A stretch of 64,000 nucleotides of DNA, taken from positions 7,715,001 to 7,779,000 of the forward strand of contig JAILWY010000026.1 in NCBI GenBank assembly GCA_022113835.1, read 5' to 3'. Both the position numbers and the translations under genes were made by a program. Within the stretch, counting starts at the first letter, position 1; each line of letters starts with the position of its first letter. Below, piece by piece: positions 24,701 to 36,521 of this stretch. The stretch is from Atopsyche davidsoni. Its lineage: Eukaryota > Arthropoda > Insecta > Trichoptera > Hydrobiosidae. The notes under the pieces were generated by a model. The model saw only the letters and a program-made list of their open reading frames with translations. It did not search any database and was not told where the DNA came from.

Positions 24701-27557
24701 GTTTAAAAGAGATTGCATCATGTAACACAAAGCACTGCTCATCCATAACTAGATTACTGACGACGCTTCTGTTACTCACCTACTTTGTATACTTTTTGAT
24801 TGTTTTCTTTTTAGTCAGTGTTCGTACAAAACGTTCGTACATAATTTAATGTATATTTTACTATCGGGTTAAATTTAAATTTAATACGTTCCTAGCACGC
24901 TTAATATTTGTGCAAATAATGGTCATAAATTATGTAAAACAGGAAATGAACAGGATAACTTTCAATGCGGAATTCAACTTAATAATAACGATAAAATAAT
25001 TGTGTCGAATCATGCATTTAAATAAACAAGATAAATCTTATAAAAGATGTTACATATGTTGATTCAAATATTTGGCGTATAGAGAAAGTGCGAAACTTTA
25101 GTTTTGTTTTAAGTAGATGTACACTCATTATTTTTATAATAATATTTACTTTGTTTTTTTAATTTCACGAAAAGGAATAGAAATATGTAGGTATGTTCAA
25201 CACAGGATGACTCAATCTTTTAATAAACAGTTGTTTATAAATGCACAGACATTTATCAAAAAAAATATTTTTTTACAAAAGCAAAAAAAATCAGGACTTT
25301 GGTCGTACGACATCTTTTAACACTTTTAAATCCGGTTTTATTGTCAGATATATGGCTCGCTAAGTATAATTAGCAGGTATACAAAACAACACACTTTGCT
25401 TGGGTATACTATTCAACGTCATCAAAGTGGATTCATTTCAAAACCCAAACAGCCAGAATAATTAAATAGTAAGGAGTGAGCACGTGACAAGCGAAACTAC
25501 TTTGTTGAGAATTTAGAGCAAAAAAAATAAATCCTTCATGCTGTCCAGTTATATAAAAGTAATTCGCGGACCAAAAAAAACTCGTTTTGAAAGTTTTAAT
25601 TGAAGGTGAAAAAGAGAGTACTCGATGCTTGACATAAAGAATCTGCAATGTCTAAAAAATACCTAAACATTAACTGATCTCAGATTTAAGTATATCTTCA
25701 TAATAATTCAAGATTGAGGGATGAATATTTTTCAATTATTTACACTTTCATAATTAAAAAATAATTTTAATATAAAAATGGCTTTATTAATTTTTGTGTT
25801 GAAAAATAAATTTTTAATAAATAAACATGGAAATATTTATAAAAATATTTTTTTCATTTGCAAATATTTTTCAACTGCTATTCTACGTCTTTATAGTTTA
25901 TAGTATAATTTTGTGAATCTAATGAATATTTACTATTTATTTGTTATTAATATTTTTTCCTATTTTATTTAATAGTAAAGCAATTTTTTGGCCTAAAATA
26001 TATTTGCAAATAAAGATTTGCAAATACACGCATACATATTCCATTCTTTTGATAAATTTATGACAATTCTCATCATGCGACTTAAAACGTGTTAATATGA
26101 TCCTTGGCTGCTCCGAGCGTTCTACGAATGCGATTCACAATATAGCGTATTGCAGAAATTATCCTAAACATATTTGGCAATCGTCAAGATTTCTCTCGAT
26201 TATACAATTTTGTATGATGGACAAACAAGTCATATTTCTTGCGTCCACAAACGTGGGAACATCACCTGGCGTCCTAATTATAACAAATCAGATCTTATCA
26301 CTCTACTTAAGTTCATTATATCAACATTACAAGACTACTGTGTAAATTCTTCAAAATAAAAATAAAGTATTTAAAAAAGTCATTTTTTGTATTGAAATTC
26401 ACGGTATTTGTAAGTCGGCACAAATATGGTTGGGAAATACTTGCCAAGAAAAAAATATTTTGTGCTGTCATATACCAATAAGAAAGTTCAACAGTGTGGT
26501 AGTTGTCAATACATATGTGTACAATAATATACGAGTATGTATGGCATTGTATAAAAATAAAAATAAAATGATTTTAATTTACTTATTCTAAGATGTTGTT
26601 TATCTCTTATACTGTGTCACAGAGAATGGGAAAGGGGTTGGATAGTAAAATGGTTCTCGTAAATATTTACTTGCTATGCCTTGTCCAACCCATTCTGAGA
26701 GAAAATACTAAACGCTGCAAAATACTGGTAGATAAAATAATAATCGTCGCCAATCACACAAACATTCGAAGCTATTTGTTATTTCGCATTTTAAGGACCA
26801 CTATTTGAAGACGTATTTATAATTTCTACTGATCTAATCAAATATAATAAATATTTATTTTATGTTTGAATAAATATAAAAATTGCAACAAAAATAATCT
26901 AGGGATAACTCGAGTACCATATTGTAAAAGCACTAATCTACACAATGTTATTGCTTTCATTATCTCACATTTCTTTCCATATAATATGCGTTAAAGATTT
27001 TATAAGTAAACTCTTGTCTTAAAAATTATTGGCTTGCTGGCTCAGTTATGTTTGAACAATACAAATAGTAATACGTTAAAGTAAGTAACGGGCTTCGTCT
27101 TCAGAAGGTTGGTGACCATCTCTAGCTCTGTCTTATCATGGTTTTCTTAAAGAGAACAGTGCAGTGGGTCCCCGGGTCCCTTTACTCCGCAGTCTTATAT
27201 TCGAAGAAATTGTTAGCATTATTATACAATTATTTTCTTCAAAAGAAACGGACTACCTGTCGTTAAAAGAGAAAAAAGTGGTTAAATGGCATTTCTCTAC
27301 TTTCATCAATTTAACTGAGAAGTTAATTTAACGCTTGTCATCCGCGTCTTTTTCTCAAAATAGCAATTAAACTCTTAAACGTAATCTCGAGGTTAAATAA
27401 ATGTCATAAGTTTAAAGAGCGCAGCAAACCACCTTTGATCCTCGGCGAGTAAATAATTAAGTCGTTATAAAGTGGATTTAATCATTCTCACCTTAGAGTC
27501 CCACGAGCCCTTTCTCTTCCCGTTCTTGTGGTCCATCTTGTTTGGAGTAACGACCAT
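9532..27557 (-). CDS. Single-pass membrane protein, N-terminal two coding exons (family unknown)
   Basis: Exon 27492-27557 (22 codons from ATG) and exon 9532-9724 (64 codons plus one base) join in phase 0, giving an 86-residue start. Order: a basic N-terminus (NKMDHKNGKRKG), a second basic segment (ARRGRARAG), IRFTRRN, a Cys cluster (CRCGC), then one hydrophobic helix, ALLAGFFVFLLVSAVCVYLG (visible residues 67-86). There is no N-terminal signal peptide, and the Arg/Lys-rich side before the helix suggests a cytoplasmic N-terminus, i.e. a type II or signal-anchor protein. The rest lies beyond 9531 and probably off the left edge. Candidate classes with such starts include transmembrane serine proteases, M13 peptidases, SEA-domain proteins and teneurin isoforms; nothing here decides. 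The 17.8-kb intron is long but normal for a developmentally regulated insect gene. Confidence 0.72.
9740..10800. repeat. Tandem array of about five units (182-237 bp)
   Basis: Unit landmarks recur at 9743, 9960, 10142, 10361 and 10598: cagcacacatc, acacccttgcagcccctttataa, gttcgtaggnttgaagttt, ctgatcgggccagctcgaat, ccctgaagatgctcctagca, and aaacattgatttaagaat. Units 2 and 3 are nearly identical, so part of the amplification is recent. The first copy begins about 18 bp from the splice acceptor of the transmembrane exon. Confidence 0.9.
10831..23511. other. AT-rich intron sequence; no coding exon recognised
   Basis: This belongs to the long intron of the membrane protein gene. There are modest G+C rises near 11050-11360, 15050-15200, 16820-17050 and 17690-18030, each with a short open frame, but none has a recognisable domain or paired splice sites. 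They could be conserved non-coding elements. Confidence 0.5.
21454..21744 (+). CDS. Unrecognised 96-codon ORF
   Basis: The frame has a mixed, protein-like composition in its second half, with four Cys and a regular mix of charged and hydrophobic residues, unlike the Phe/Ile/Asn/Lys-rich shadows nearby. There is no recognised domain, no promoter and no clear start context. It lies inside the intron of the membrane protein gene on the opposite strand. It may be chance or the remnant of an inserted element. Confidence 0.15.
   Translation: MLMIYYYRYKGWIYVTQRYLRHRFLATFMSQAGINVTSYSNVEDVILNLCRRNNLKAFTACREPIGYLLLNCGMTIDPDSFSVQSIFSSLVHDNNL
23512..24100. repeat. Tandem array of three units (about 185-210 bp)
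   Basis: Units start at 23512, 23724 and 23907 with ttcaNgtgtNtgtcNNactg. The first two share gcgagacgctcc, caactgtgactagacacgag, catcagtcac, tcactgatggtaaat; the third is much more diverged. The G+C-rich part (23530-23600) breaks the AT-rich background. Confidence 0.8.
24101..27491. other. AT-rich intron sequence
   Basis: No exon-like sequence recognised. The only item of note is a short retrotransposon remnant at 27090-27150. Confidence 0.5.
27090..27150 (-). pseudogene. Non-LTR reverse transcriptase C-terminal remnant (minus strand)
   Basis: The minus strand reads gagatggtcaccaacctt, encoding EMVTNL, and continues into an Arg/Lys-rich end, matching the 3' end of the remnant at 37857-38151. 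It is too short to place in a family alone; the call rests on that match. Confidence 0.45.
27492..27557 (-). CDS. First coding exon of the membrane protein gene
   Basis: ATG at 27555-27557 in the context aaaacATGG starts a 22-codon run, MVVTPNKMDHKNGKRKGSWD and two more residues, up to the donor TCTAAG|gtgaga. It lies in a small rise of G+C content within AT-rich DNA. No longer open frame runs through, so its support is the start context, the strong donor, and the phase match with the exon at 9724. Confidence 0.7.
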
Positions 27558-28076
27558 GTTTTCTTCAAAAGTTGCCTTCACTGTCACTTGCAAAATAACT
27601 CACGGAAACACCACGCCTTGAAGCTTTACAAGGGAAAATTCATTTCTCACATTGACTTGCGCTCGTCACTATTATAACAGAAGCTTGGGAAAACTGCGGG
27701 ATTCTGTTTTAATACTGAAATATAATTTGTTTTAGTTTCAAAATAAAGATAGTAATCCGTTGCTTCTGATAATATAACAAAATGCGTTCATTGACGAAAC
27801 ATGTTATTGTTTCTAAACGTAAGTTGCACAGCTTTGTTTGAGAAGGCACCGTCGGTACTTCCTTGTTCACAAGCATATTTGTAATGGAAGTTTCGCAGTG
27901 GACTAACTCAAGAGATGTATTTAAATTACTTTTGTGAAATAATTTACCTAATACGCAACTAATTAAGCTTGCCTCATTTACACTTTCCAATATATTATTT
28001 TTCAAACAGGGTTAATTAGTTGATTAATTATAAATTTTAAATAAAAAAATTAAGTGTTTTCGAAGTTTTTTTTTTT

Positions 28077-28121
28077 TTTAAACACATCCTTAAAACTTAA
28101 GGTTTTAAGCATGTGTTTAAA
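28077..28121. repeat. 45-bp imperfect palindrome
   Basis: Outer arms tttaaacacat and atgtgtttaaa pair perfectly (11 bp), and inner arms cttaaaac/gttttaag pair perfectly (8 bp) with one mismatch between. It lies directly after a run of 13 T, close to the promoter of the membrane protein gene. Confidence 0.75.
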
Positions 28122-28414
28122 TTTCGTGCACGATACAATTGCGACGAATATCTTACAATAAATACTATGGTTCTCGTTTTTTTTTTACAACAAAATTTTG
28201 TTAATATAATTCATAATCATAGTTCTTAAGTTGGCTAGTATGAATTCAATTCAATGAATTAAAAATAATTTGCAAAATTCCCACAGATCTTCGCTCGAAA
28301 TCCACAGTTTAGTAAACAAAGCAGCAAAAATTTTTTTTTTTTAATTTACACTTTCATGCATTTATGCAAGCTAGCGGAGCCCAAAGCGTACTAATTATTC
28401 ACATTAAATTTCAC

Positions 28415-28548
28415 CTTTCTAAGAGTTTTTAATTATCGGCACGCTTCTCGCACAGAACGACACAATAAATGGAAACACGGAACGTCCGCGGAGGCTCGGG
28501 GCTGGCGCGGGTCGGGCGTCCTCTCACGGCTGCGGTCGCCGGCGGACT
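28415..28548 (-). other. Probable untranslated first exon of the membrane protein gene
   Basis: From the predicted start at 28548 the CpG-rich sequence runs 134 bases to a donor, AGAAAG|gtgaaa (intron from 28414). The exon has no ATG-led frame that continues. It would splice to an acceptor upstream of 27557; a candidate is ttatatttcag near 27715, but several AGs are possible. Confidence 0.45.
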
Positions 28549-28550
28549 GA
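28517..28550 (-). promoter_or_regulatory. TATA-less core promoter (initiator plus DPE)
   Basis: The minus strand reads TCAGTC with the A (+1) at 28548, an arthropod initiator. Counting from that A, positions +28 to +32 are GGACG (28521-28517), a full match to the downstream promoter element consensus RGWYV at the exact spacing required. The site sits in a CpG-rich island, 1 kb upstream of the first coding exon of the membrane protein gene. Confidence 0.6.
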
Positions 28551-29708
28551 CATCTTTCCGAAGAAACTACTAAAAGCGCGATTGATTCTGTATCGGAACC
28601 AAAGAACAGTTAACTTTCACCGGCCGTGGGTGCGCGTGCACCGGGGGAGGCACCATCCCAAGGACGCGCGTGCAATTATATTCATTTACTTTATTTCACA
28701 TCTGCGCTTCTTTATTAAGCTAGCGAAAGCTCAAACAACACCCTCTAAAAAAATAAATTTTTACATCAAAATCAAAAAACTTTTTTGTCAAAGCAAATAG
28801 TATAAAAGCATTAAATAAATATTAAAAGTAATCCAGCTCCCTCTTTCTTTATATGCAGAGTCCTCAAAATATGTGTATTAAATATTATTTTTAGACACAC
28901 TAAAGTGTAGATGCCTTGTTTTTGGTACTAAAGGTCATAATTATTAAGACTTTGATAATTTTTAATTATGCAAATTATTTTTAATTGATTGAATTGAGCT
29001 CGTAACCTTCTTTGGATTGATAATTAAAAAAATATAATACGATTTAGATACTAGACTAGTATATTTGTGAGTCATCTATCTTTACTTTCAATATTTGTCT
29101 TTTTTTTCTAGATTTTATTTTATTCTAAAAAATTATCTAACATTAAATTTTAACAAACTTAAATTATGTTATTTTAATCATGTTTTGTTCATTACATGCA
29201 ATTAAGAAACTACATCAAAATGTATAAAGGGAGAACCTAGCTATTCCAGCACTGAATAGTTACTAATAAATAGATAATTTGTTTATTTTTTATGGCATTG
29301 TATGATGTACAGCATTATTTCGATAAAGAAATCGCTTGTAGTACGGTAAATATATAAAGAAGGATATATTTTTGATGATAATAATTTTGCACGATTCTTA
29401 TTATTTTAAACGCCATTTTTTTAATTATTAAATCAAATGATCCACCCAATGAAAAGTAAAAATAGTTTAATTGACGTTATTTTTAATCGCTATATATTAC
29501 ACAGACCTACAATCACAACTGACCTTATACTGCAAGCAAAACATGTTCATATTTTTAACCTAGGAGCTCGACTCAGTGTTGCGATAAAATAAAACTGTGT
29601 CTTAAAGGTTAGATAAGGTAAAAACGCAATTCCGTTTGCTATCAGATTACAATTACAAACATATACCAGTGTTTTTTTTTTTACTGTCGACTTGAATATA
29701 AAAGCTTG

Positions 29709-29843
29709 CTACACACGCTGCGACACAATCGACCGCAAACGGTGGCCTAGCCAATAGCGTCATATCTTGCTGCGTTTAATCTGAAATAAGGACGCCTTTG
29801 GCGAATAACCGTTCGGTTGTCGGTTGTGTTGCAGCTTGTGTAG
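29709..29843. mobile_element. 135-bp MITE-like element
   Basis: Terminal inverted repeats: the left end is ctacacacgctgcgacacaa; the right end read inward is ctacacaagctgcaacacaa, with about 3 mismatches over 26 bp. The interior has no coding capacity. The flanks share gcttg on both sides, compatible with a degraded 8-bp hAT-type target duplication, though this is weak. A partial end (ccgttcggttgtcagttgta) is seen again at 38307-38340. Confidence 0.6.
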
Positions 29844-29943
29844 GTTGCTTGAGCTTTCGGAGTGGCCATGACAATACAATTGGTTTTAGGTCCGGAGTGT
29901 TGACACTAGGCCTGATAACGCGCACGGCGACCTAGATTCTCAC

Positions 29944-30031
29944 CTGCGATGATCTCAGCACAGCTCTCCTCTTTGTCACCCGGACGGGCTGGAGGTGTTG
30001 CTCACTCCCCTTGCACACTGCCCAGCCAAAA
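29944..30031 (-). other. Candidate 88-bp exon
   Basis: The acceptor gtgttccttag ends at 30032; the donor GCAG|gtgagaatc begins at 29943. The enclosed sequence is more G+C-rich than its surroundings, and one frame is open across all of it. It lies 1.4 kb upstream of the predicted promoter of the membrane protein gene, so it could be an alternative leader exon. No protein family is recognised. Confidence 0.3.
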
Positions 30032-30836
30032 CTAAGGAACACACGTTTTATTACAGTTTCAGTCGTTCAAAAATACTGCTTTACTCGTTGACTTATTTTT
30101 GTATCATTGTTATTTCTAAACACACTTAACAAGCAATAGTCTAACAATAAAATCAAAGTGGAGTAGTCTAAATTCGTCAAGTCATATATATTTTTTAAGA
30201 AGTAAAATATAACGTATTACTTGCCTTAAAAAAGTTGCAGAATCACATGATTAGAATGTTAGAGGTATGATATTATAACTGAACTACATATATAGGTACT
30301 TTTATAATTCATGGAAAAATTATATGGCGTGATTTGAAAACAAAAAATTTATAAAGATGCATGTTATGTTTGATGCAATAACAAAACGAAGAATTTTTCT
30401 TAAATCTTATGGAAGATCAAATATTTATTTATTTTTAGCGTCACTCACTGAAAACATAGATCAATGCAATGAAAAGCTTTATGAGTACTGTTTGTACCCA
30501 ATACCTACTTATTTGTAAATCTTTTGACATGCTGGGTTTTTTCGTTTGATGAGAATAAGTCGTTTTTGTGTGTTTAATCATACTTAATGTAATAACCAGC
30601 TTTAAGCATACTTTTAAATGAGAACAGAAAAGGTTCCATCCTATAAACGAGTACTTTTACAAAATAGTGTAGTTATGCGGTCCTTTTTAAGATTTCTGTT
30701 ACCGTAGTAGAAATAAAAACTACTGCGGCTGATTGTTCAGGAAAAGATGCATTGAAAGGAGAAAGATATCGTGGATTCTGAATTTGCGTTAGTGTTTAAT
30801 AATAAGTAAGAATAGCCAAGGATAAATATATCATCA

Positions 30837-30888
30837 ATGATGGTCACCGAACTCTTCTGAGGAGAAACACTTTAAGAAGAAGATGGAT
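30837..30888 (+). pseudogene. Non-LTR reverse transcriptase 3'-end remnant
   Basis: gatggtcaccgaactcttct, then gaggagaaacactttaagaa gaagat, aligns with the end of the better copy at 38113-38158 (atggtcaccaatctcccatg then aagagaggcactggaagaag). Only the last 17 or so codons and the stop region remain, with a frame disruption. Confidence 0.5.
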
Positions 30889-33800
30889 ATTTTACATCTA
30901 AAGACTTTCTTTCCTTAAATGTGAGATAGCGGTTTACACGATATGTCGACGAACCAGAGTGTCATGGCGGAAACATTCATATAATTTTAATAACTCGCGG
31001 CAGGACGGCCGACAGCAGTAGTAGTAGTGCAGTAATTAGATTAATTGCCGCTCACTCGTTACAGTCCCCCACATTCCCATCTCTTGCGGTCTCACGCACC
31101 AGTACGCTGGACCTCTGTCCGCGGCACCAGAAGAAAAACTGACTAACTGTTGAGCCAACCTCTGATGGCCTCGTGGTCTTAGGATTTTTAGACACAACTT
31201 TTTTATCGACTACGCTCCTAGGTTCAAATTAACTATTGCTGATGCAGGGTTTCTACAACATCAAAATAATAATAATTTTAAAAAACCTTGATACGCCATG
31301 TTTTTTTAAATTTTTAAAACTGTTTCTTTTGTGTGCGTTAATCAAACTTTCAAGTGTCTTAGAACCACAAACTATCGAGTGTCGAACAAAGAGCATACTA
31401 ATTATGGGCTTTTTTATTTTATAAAAACAACAGTGATTGAACGTAGAAAAAAGACACAATTTGTCAAAATAGTCTGTAATGCACTTATAATTGGTTGTAT
31501 GGTAGAGACCACACAGTCAATAATAAAATGCATATTCTAATATAATATTTTAATCATATAATATTTTTCATGGGTTTTCTTATATTAAGCACTTTTCTGG
31601 TTTTTAACCTACTACATATACTAAAAAAAAAAAATATTTTGTGTTCTCTATAAACAAAGATGGCAATATATGTTTTATATAAAATGAAATAACATATATT
31701 AGAATTCTTTTTGAAATAGAAAATTTATATGTAGATAAATAATAAAATATATTTTGCTTAATACGACTCATGTAAAAAAAATTGATCGTTTTGTCTTTTG
31801 ATACAGATAGCACAACAAATTATATTGTATTTAAAATATCAATAAAATTATTTTATTAAAAAATAGGCAATATTTTTTTACTTAATTTAATTTTTCTTCA
31901 GAGAATCGGCAAACTTAATATCCATTCTCATATGAAATATACTACACGAATAAAATTAGTAAAATATATCCTTTTTTACGTAAGAAACAATTCAATTAAA
32001 AGAACTTTTTAAACACAAAAAAATTAAAGCAACTTCAGATTTTCTGTTTTTCATTTCATTATACAGGGCCCATCAGTAAAAAAAAAGACTCGTGGATTGT
32101 CGGTTAATTGCTGGGAAGAACTGTAAACTTCTCTTTACGATTCTTTCAGTGAAATTTTAATCATATACGGAAGGTGTACAAAAACTAATTGACACGTATA
32201 ATTCCATCAGATAATTACAATACACCTACTTTTATTATTCAGTGACGGGCATGTTTAATTCATTATTATTGTATTTATCTGCACAATACACAGTAAAAAA
32301 TTATTTTTAACTAAATTAAGCAAGCAAAGTCTCAGTATTCCTGAAAATCTTTGCTCCAATTCCATTGAATGGCAATATCAGCATTTTAACAATTCCAGAC
32401 AATCGCTCTTATATTTGATGTTATTTTACACTCAAAATCAATTAGTATTCTAGGAAATCATCAGCAAATACTTCATACTTGTGCAATTTACAAACAATTT
32501 TATAAAAATTATAAAATGTTTTATATTTTATAATATGTTATAGTAATATAATTTTAAATTTTCCATAGACTTATCTTGCATATTAAGAAAAATTTTGACC
32601 TTATGAGCGTACAGTTCATAAAATTTTATCTAAGTTGGATTATTTTTTAATGTTTTTTTTCCACGTAATTAAATTTCTTTATTGCAACCTTCCTTTAAAT
32701 AGTTTTCATTGTTTACATTTCCATATAAATTTATCTTTATTGAGAAGTCCGTTCTGTTGAAATGTTATTTTGGGATTATCAAAAAAACCTATTTTCTTAT
32801 CGATAAACAAAGACTGCTTACTAAAATTAGAAGCTCATCACTTATTTTAACTTTTTCGCATTTTTTTTTTAATCTTCAATATTTTTTTTTTATCTTCAAG
32901 CCTTTTATATACCCCTTCCCTGCCACCGAAATGAGTAATGTTTGTTATATAATATAAATTAATCATTTTCAACAAAGTAAATTAACGCCTCTACACTTAG
33001 GCCTAGTTTTAAAAATGCAGATCTACTTTCTAAGCAATTAAGATTTATCCAGTATCCATGATTTTACTACCGCTTGTTTAATCTTAAATAGAGTGAATAA
33101 GATCTGTATGATGCCAGACTATTATTATAAGAAATATCGAAATACGCCATAATATAGTGATTTATTATTTTAATTCCAATAGGTTGCGATTTAAAAAAAA
33201 TATATTCATCGTTCTCAAAGCGGCCTTTTACACATTTGATCTCTTCGAGTTAATTTAAAAATTGATTTGATATGCATCGCGTCAAGCATACGCTTAAATT
33301 CAACTTTACATTTATTATTTCCTCAAAAATGCACATAACAAGTCCGCAAGGTTCTAAGGAAGTTCGGGTGGGCTTTATATGTTATAAAATATAAATAACA
33401 ATGCGAAACTGATATTTCAAAATAAAGATTACCCAAATAAAATAACAAAGAAAGAATGGGAATCTGGCATGAGACTTCGACAGATAAATGCATTTTTCGC
33501 AGCTCCTTTCAAATTTGGTTGATTCACATCAACGATTACATAAACTTTCTTATTCAATATGAGTAACTGGATAAAACAACCATTCTTGTCAGCCAAATAA
33601 CAGCTTGCTTGTAATTAAGCATTCAAACCAGAAGCAACGGAAGTTCAAGTATGATTGTCGACTCGGAATTCATTGAATGTAATTTTAATTTAACGTTTGC
33701 TTGTATTATAACTAGGGATCTGTCTATTAATGACCATTGAATATTTAATTGGGTTCTACGCTTATCAAATCTCTATTAAATAAATACTTTATACAGTACT

Positions 33801-36203
33801 TACAATATTTGATCAGGTTTCTCGTAGACATTTTTTCTTAAATAAAGCCGTTATTGTTGTTAGAAAATCAATCAAATAATATAAATTGACAGCGAGTATT
33901 AGAATACAATAAATATAAATCAAGGCAAAGCAAATTATTGATTTTCGCTCGAAATTAGTTACAGATAGTTTCTTAGACTCAATGTAGATTGCGAAATCAA
34001 AACTGACGAAGATAAACGGCAAACCGAATTGCATGGAAAAATAAAAATAAAACATGACTTACATTATTGCTAAGGCTTGTCCGTCTTTGCGAGTTTCAGT
34101 TGTACTCCACAACTTTTCATGTCGATAAATTCTGAGGTTTACTTTGCAAACATATTTTGAATTTCAGGTAAACGTCCATTGTTTTTTCTAACTTTCTAAA
34201 GGCGCACCTAATGGCTGACCAGGTCGTATCCTTTTCCTTTGAATCGTCTAACTGTGCGTAACTTGACCGCGTGGAGATTAACGCTAGACAATTGGATATT
34301 TATATAATAATGATAATGTTTTTTTCAGTATGAAATGTCAGTTATTCGCTTTTATATTTATTTATTTTATTATGCGATTATATACTTTTATTTTGAGTAT
34401 GATAAAAATGCAAACATAAATATTATAATCATGGAAATATTTCAAATTTACTTTTTTATTGTGATTTCAAAATTCTTTCTTATTCATAAACACGAGCATG
34501 ACTGATTCGATGAGTGATACGTGTTTATAATAAATAATACAAATATGTGCAACATTTATGTTAAAATAATTATGCTAAAGCTTAAATATGTTTTGGAATA
34601 GATTGAGTTATCAAACTGACAAATTAATAAAGCAATAATAGAGTACACAAACGCAATTTCTCGCTCTGCTGACCGTCTAACAGTTTATTAAGAAATAGAT
34701 TCAAAGTGGAGGAATAAGTGCCAATACAGAGCACCGTTATGCACAGACCTATATTTTACATCGGAAAAATGATTATTAACATTCTAGTAGTAATCAAAAG
34801 TCGAGTGCTGACGTAAAATATTGATTAAATGTATAATATTAAAATTATAAAAAACAAAATATTTCATATATATTTAACACAATATATATTTTTTTAAAGA
34901 AGCAAGTGCCCGATACAGATCTTAGTAATGAGAACTCCAAGACATTCAATATATTTTTTTAGCTCGCTTTTAAATACCCATTTTTATATCGGTTATGATT
35001 AAAAGAAAAATTATATTCATATATATTTTTAATGGTAGGATATGTATCACGTTAACAATCTAGCATATTTATTAGAAAACACGAACCTTAGTAATACACA
35101 TACAAATAGTTTAGTGATAAATTTTATATATTTTTGTAAGAAGTTTTGCTATGTGAAATCACTGTTTTTTGTGTGATTTGTTGTATTTTGTAATTATTTT
35201 TTCTTTTATACAGAACATATTCATTTTATTTTCATCCATTTGTTTACACAGGCGGCACGCACAATATGAGTATACTCTAAACTTTTATACTCGGATATAT
35301 CAAATATATGTTCCTAAGAAAACTGTTACAGTGTCCCATTTAAGATGGTCCATTTCAAAGTAGTAGTTACTGGGGCAAATAATTATATTTGAATTCACCA
35401 TGGGAAAATTAATTATTTATATATGTAAATGCAAACAGAATCGAAGTTTATCTAGAGTAAAGCATCCAAGATGACCTGGCGAGCGTATCCGACGAACCTC
35501 CACATCCAGCATCTCTAAGTCGGACCTCCCAGCCATGAAGCGGATTCATTATCACACCAGCTGCGCGCAGACCGCGAAGAAGACGCGTTAAATACGAAAC
35601 GCCACTGAATTAAAGCAATTCAATTAGCTCGCGAATTTCCCCGCTTTTGGGCGAGCTGAGCAATTTAATTTAAATGTAGTTATTATAAATTTAATACAGG
35701 CGATGCTGATGTACGGTAATCTCCTCGTTCGTCTACGCAAGAGGCGGTTATTAGGCGTTCAATAAACTCTATAATTATCTCTCGATTATCCGAAACCAAC
35801 AACTCATCAATCGGCGGAGAATGCGTTGCATAATCTGTTGCCAAATTTTTCTGTGATTTAGAGTTGATCTTCCGTCAGTTAACAGCCAAACATGATGTAC
35901 AAAAATTGGAAGTTATAAATATATATATGTTAATCAAGAGTAGCATTAAGAGCATTTTACATTTTTCCTGTTTTGTGCTTATTGGTAATATATTTTCTGT
36001 AAAAAATTGACTTCCCTTTTACAAAACTGCATTTTGACACCTTAAATGCAATTATAATTATTAAAATATATAAATACACATTTAAGCTTACATGAGTGTA
36101 CCTGTCTAGGTTTTTTGGTTGTTGTGGTTATCTTAAATAAACTGGTTTAATATTTTGATACACGAGGTGTGATAAAGCATTTTAAATACACTTTACAATA
36201 AAA

Positions 36204-36521
36204 TTACCCAGACAAACTCCTTCGTTGTGTTATAACACTAATTACGAGTAATTTACGGCCATAAACGCAGGTTCGGTGTAAACGTTGTCGTTGGATATGA
36301 TCGATTGCCCAATTATTTTGATTCGGCGCTGAGAGAACCGTAGCAGAAGGTTTGACGGAGTTGACTTGCCGGCTCGCTCCCCGGGAGCGCCACGCTCTGC
36401 TCGGCTGGCACAATACAGCTTTTATTCGTGTTCTCCTGCGGTTTTTCTGAGACTCGCCTACAAAGGCATTTTTCTGTTGCGTTGACTTTTTAAAAACGTT
36501 TTTGAGCTTACATAATCCCAT
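36204..36521 (-). CDS. Orphan basic 105-codon ORF
   Basis: An uninterrupted frame in a G+C-richer island, very rich in Arg, Gln and Ser, with one stretch NNWAIDHIQRQRLHRTCVYG that looks protein-like. It has no recognised domain, signal peptide or splice sites. It could be a fossil of a mobile element or a conserved non-coding block that happens to be open. Confidence 0.2.
   Translation of the reverse strand: MGLCKLKNVFKKSTQQKNAFVGESQKNRRRTRIKAVLCQPSRAWRSRGASRQVNSVKPSATVLSAPNQNNWAIDHIQRQRLHRTCVYGRKLLVISVITQRRSLSG

Noticed and set aside
31167..31235. Possible second tRNA-derived SINE (ggttcaaatt)
   Set aside because: Only a weak B-box-like word; no cloverleaf and no second copy.
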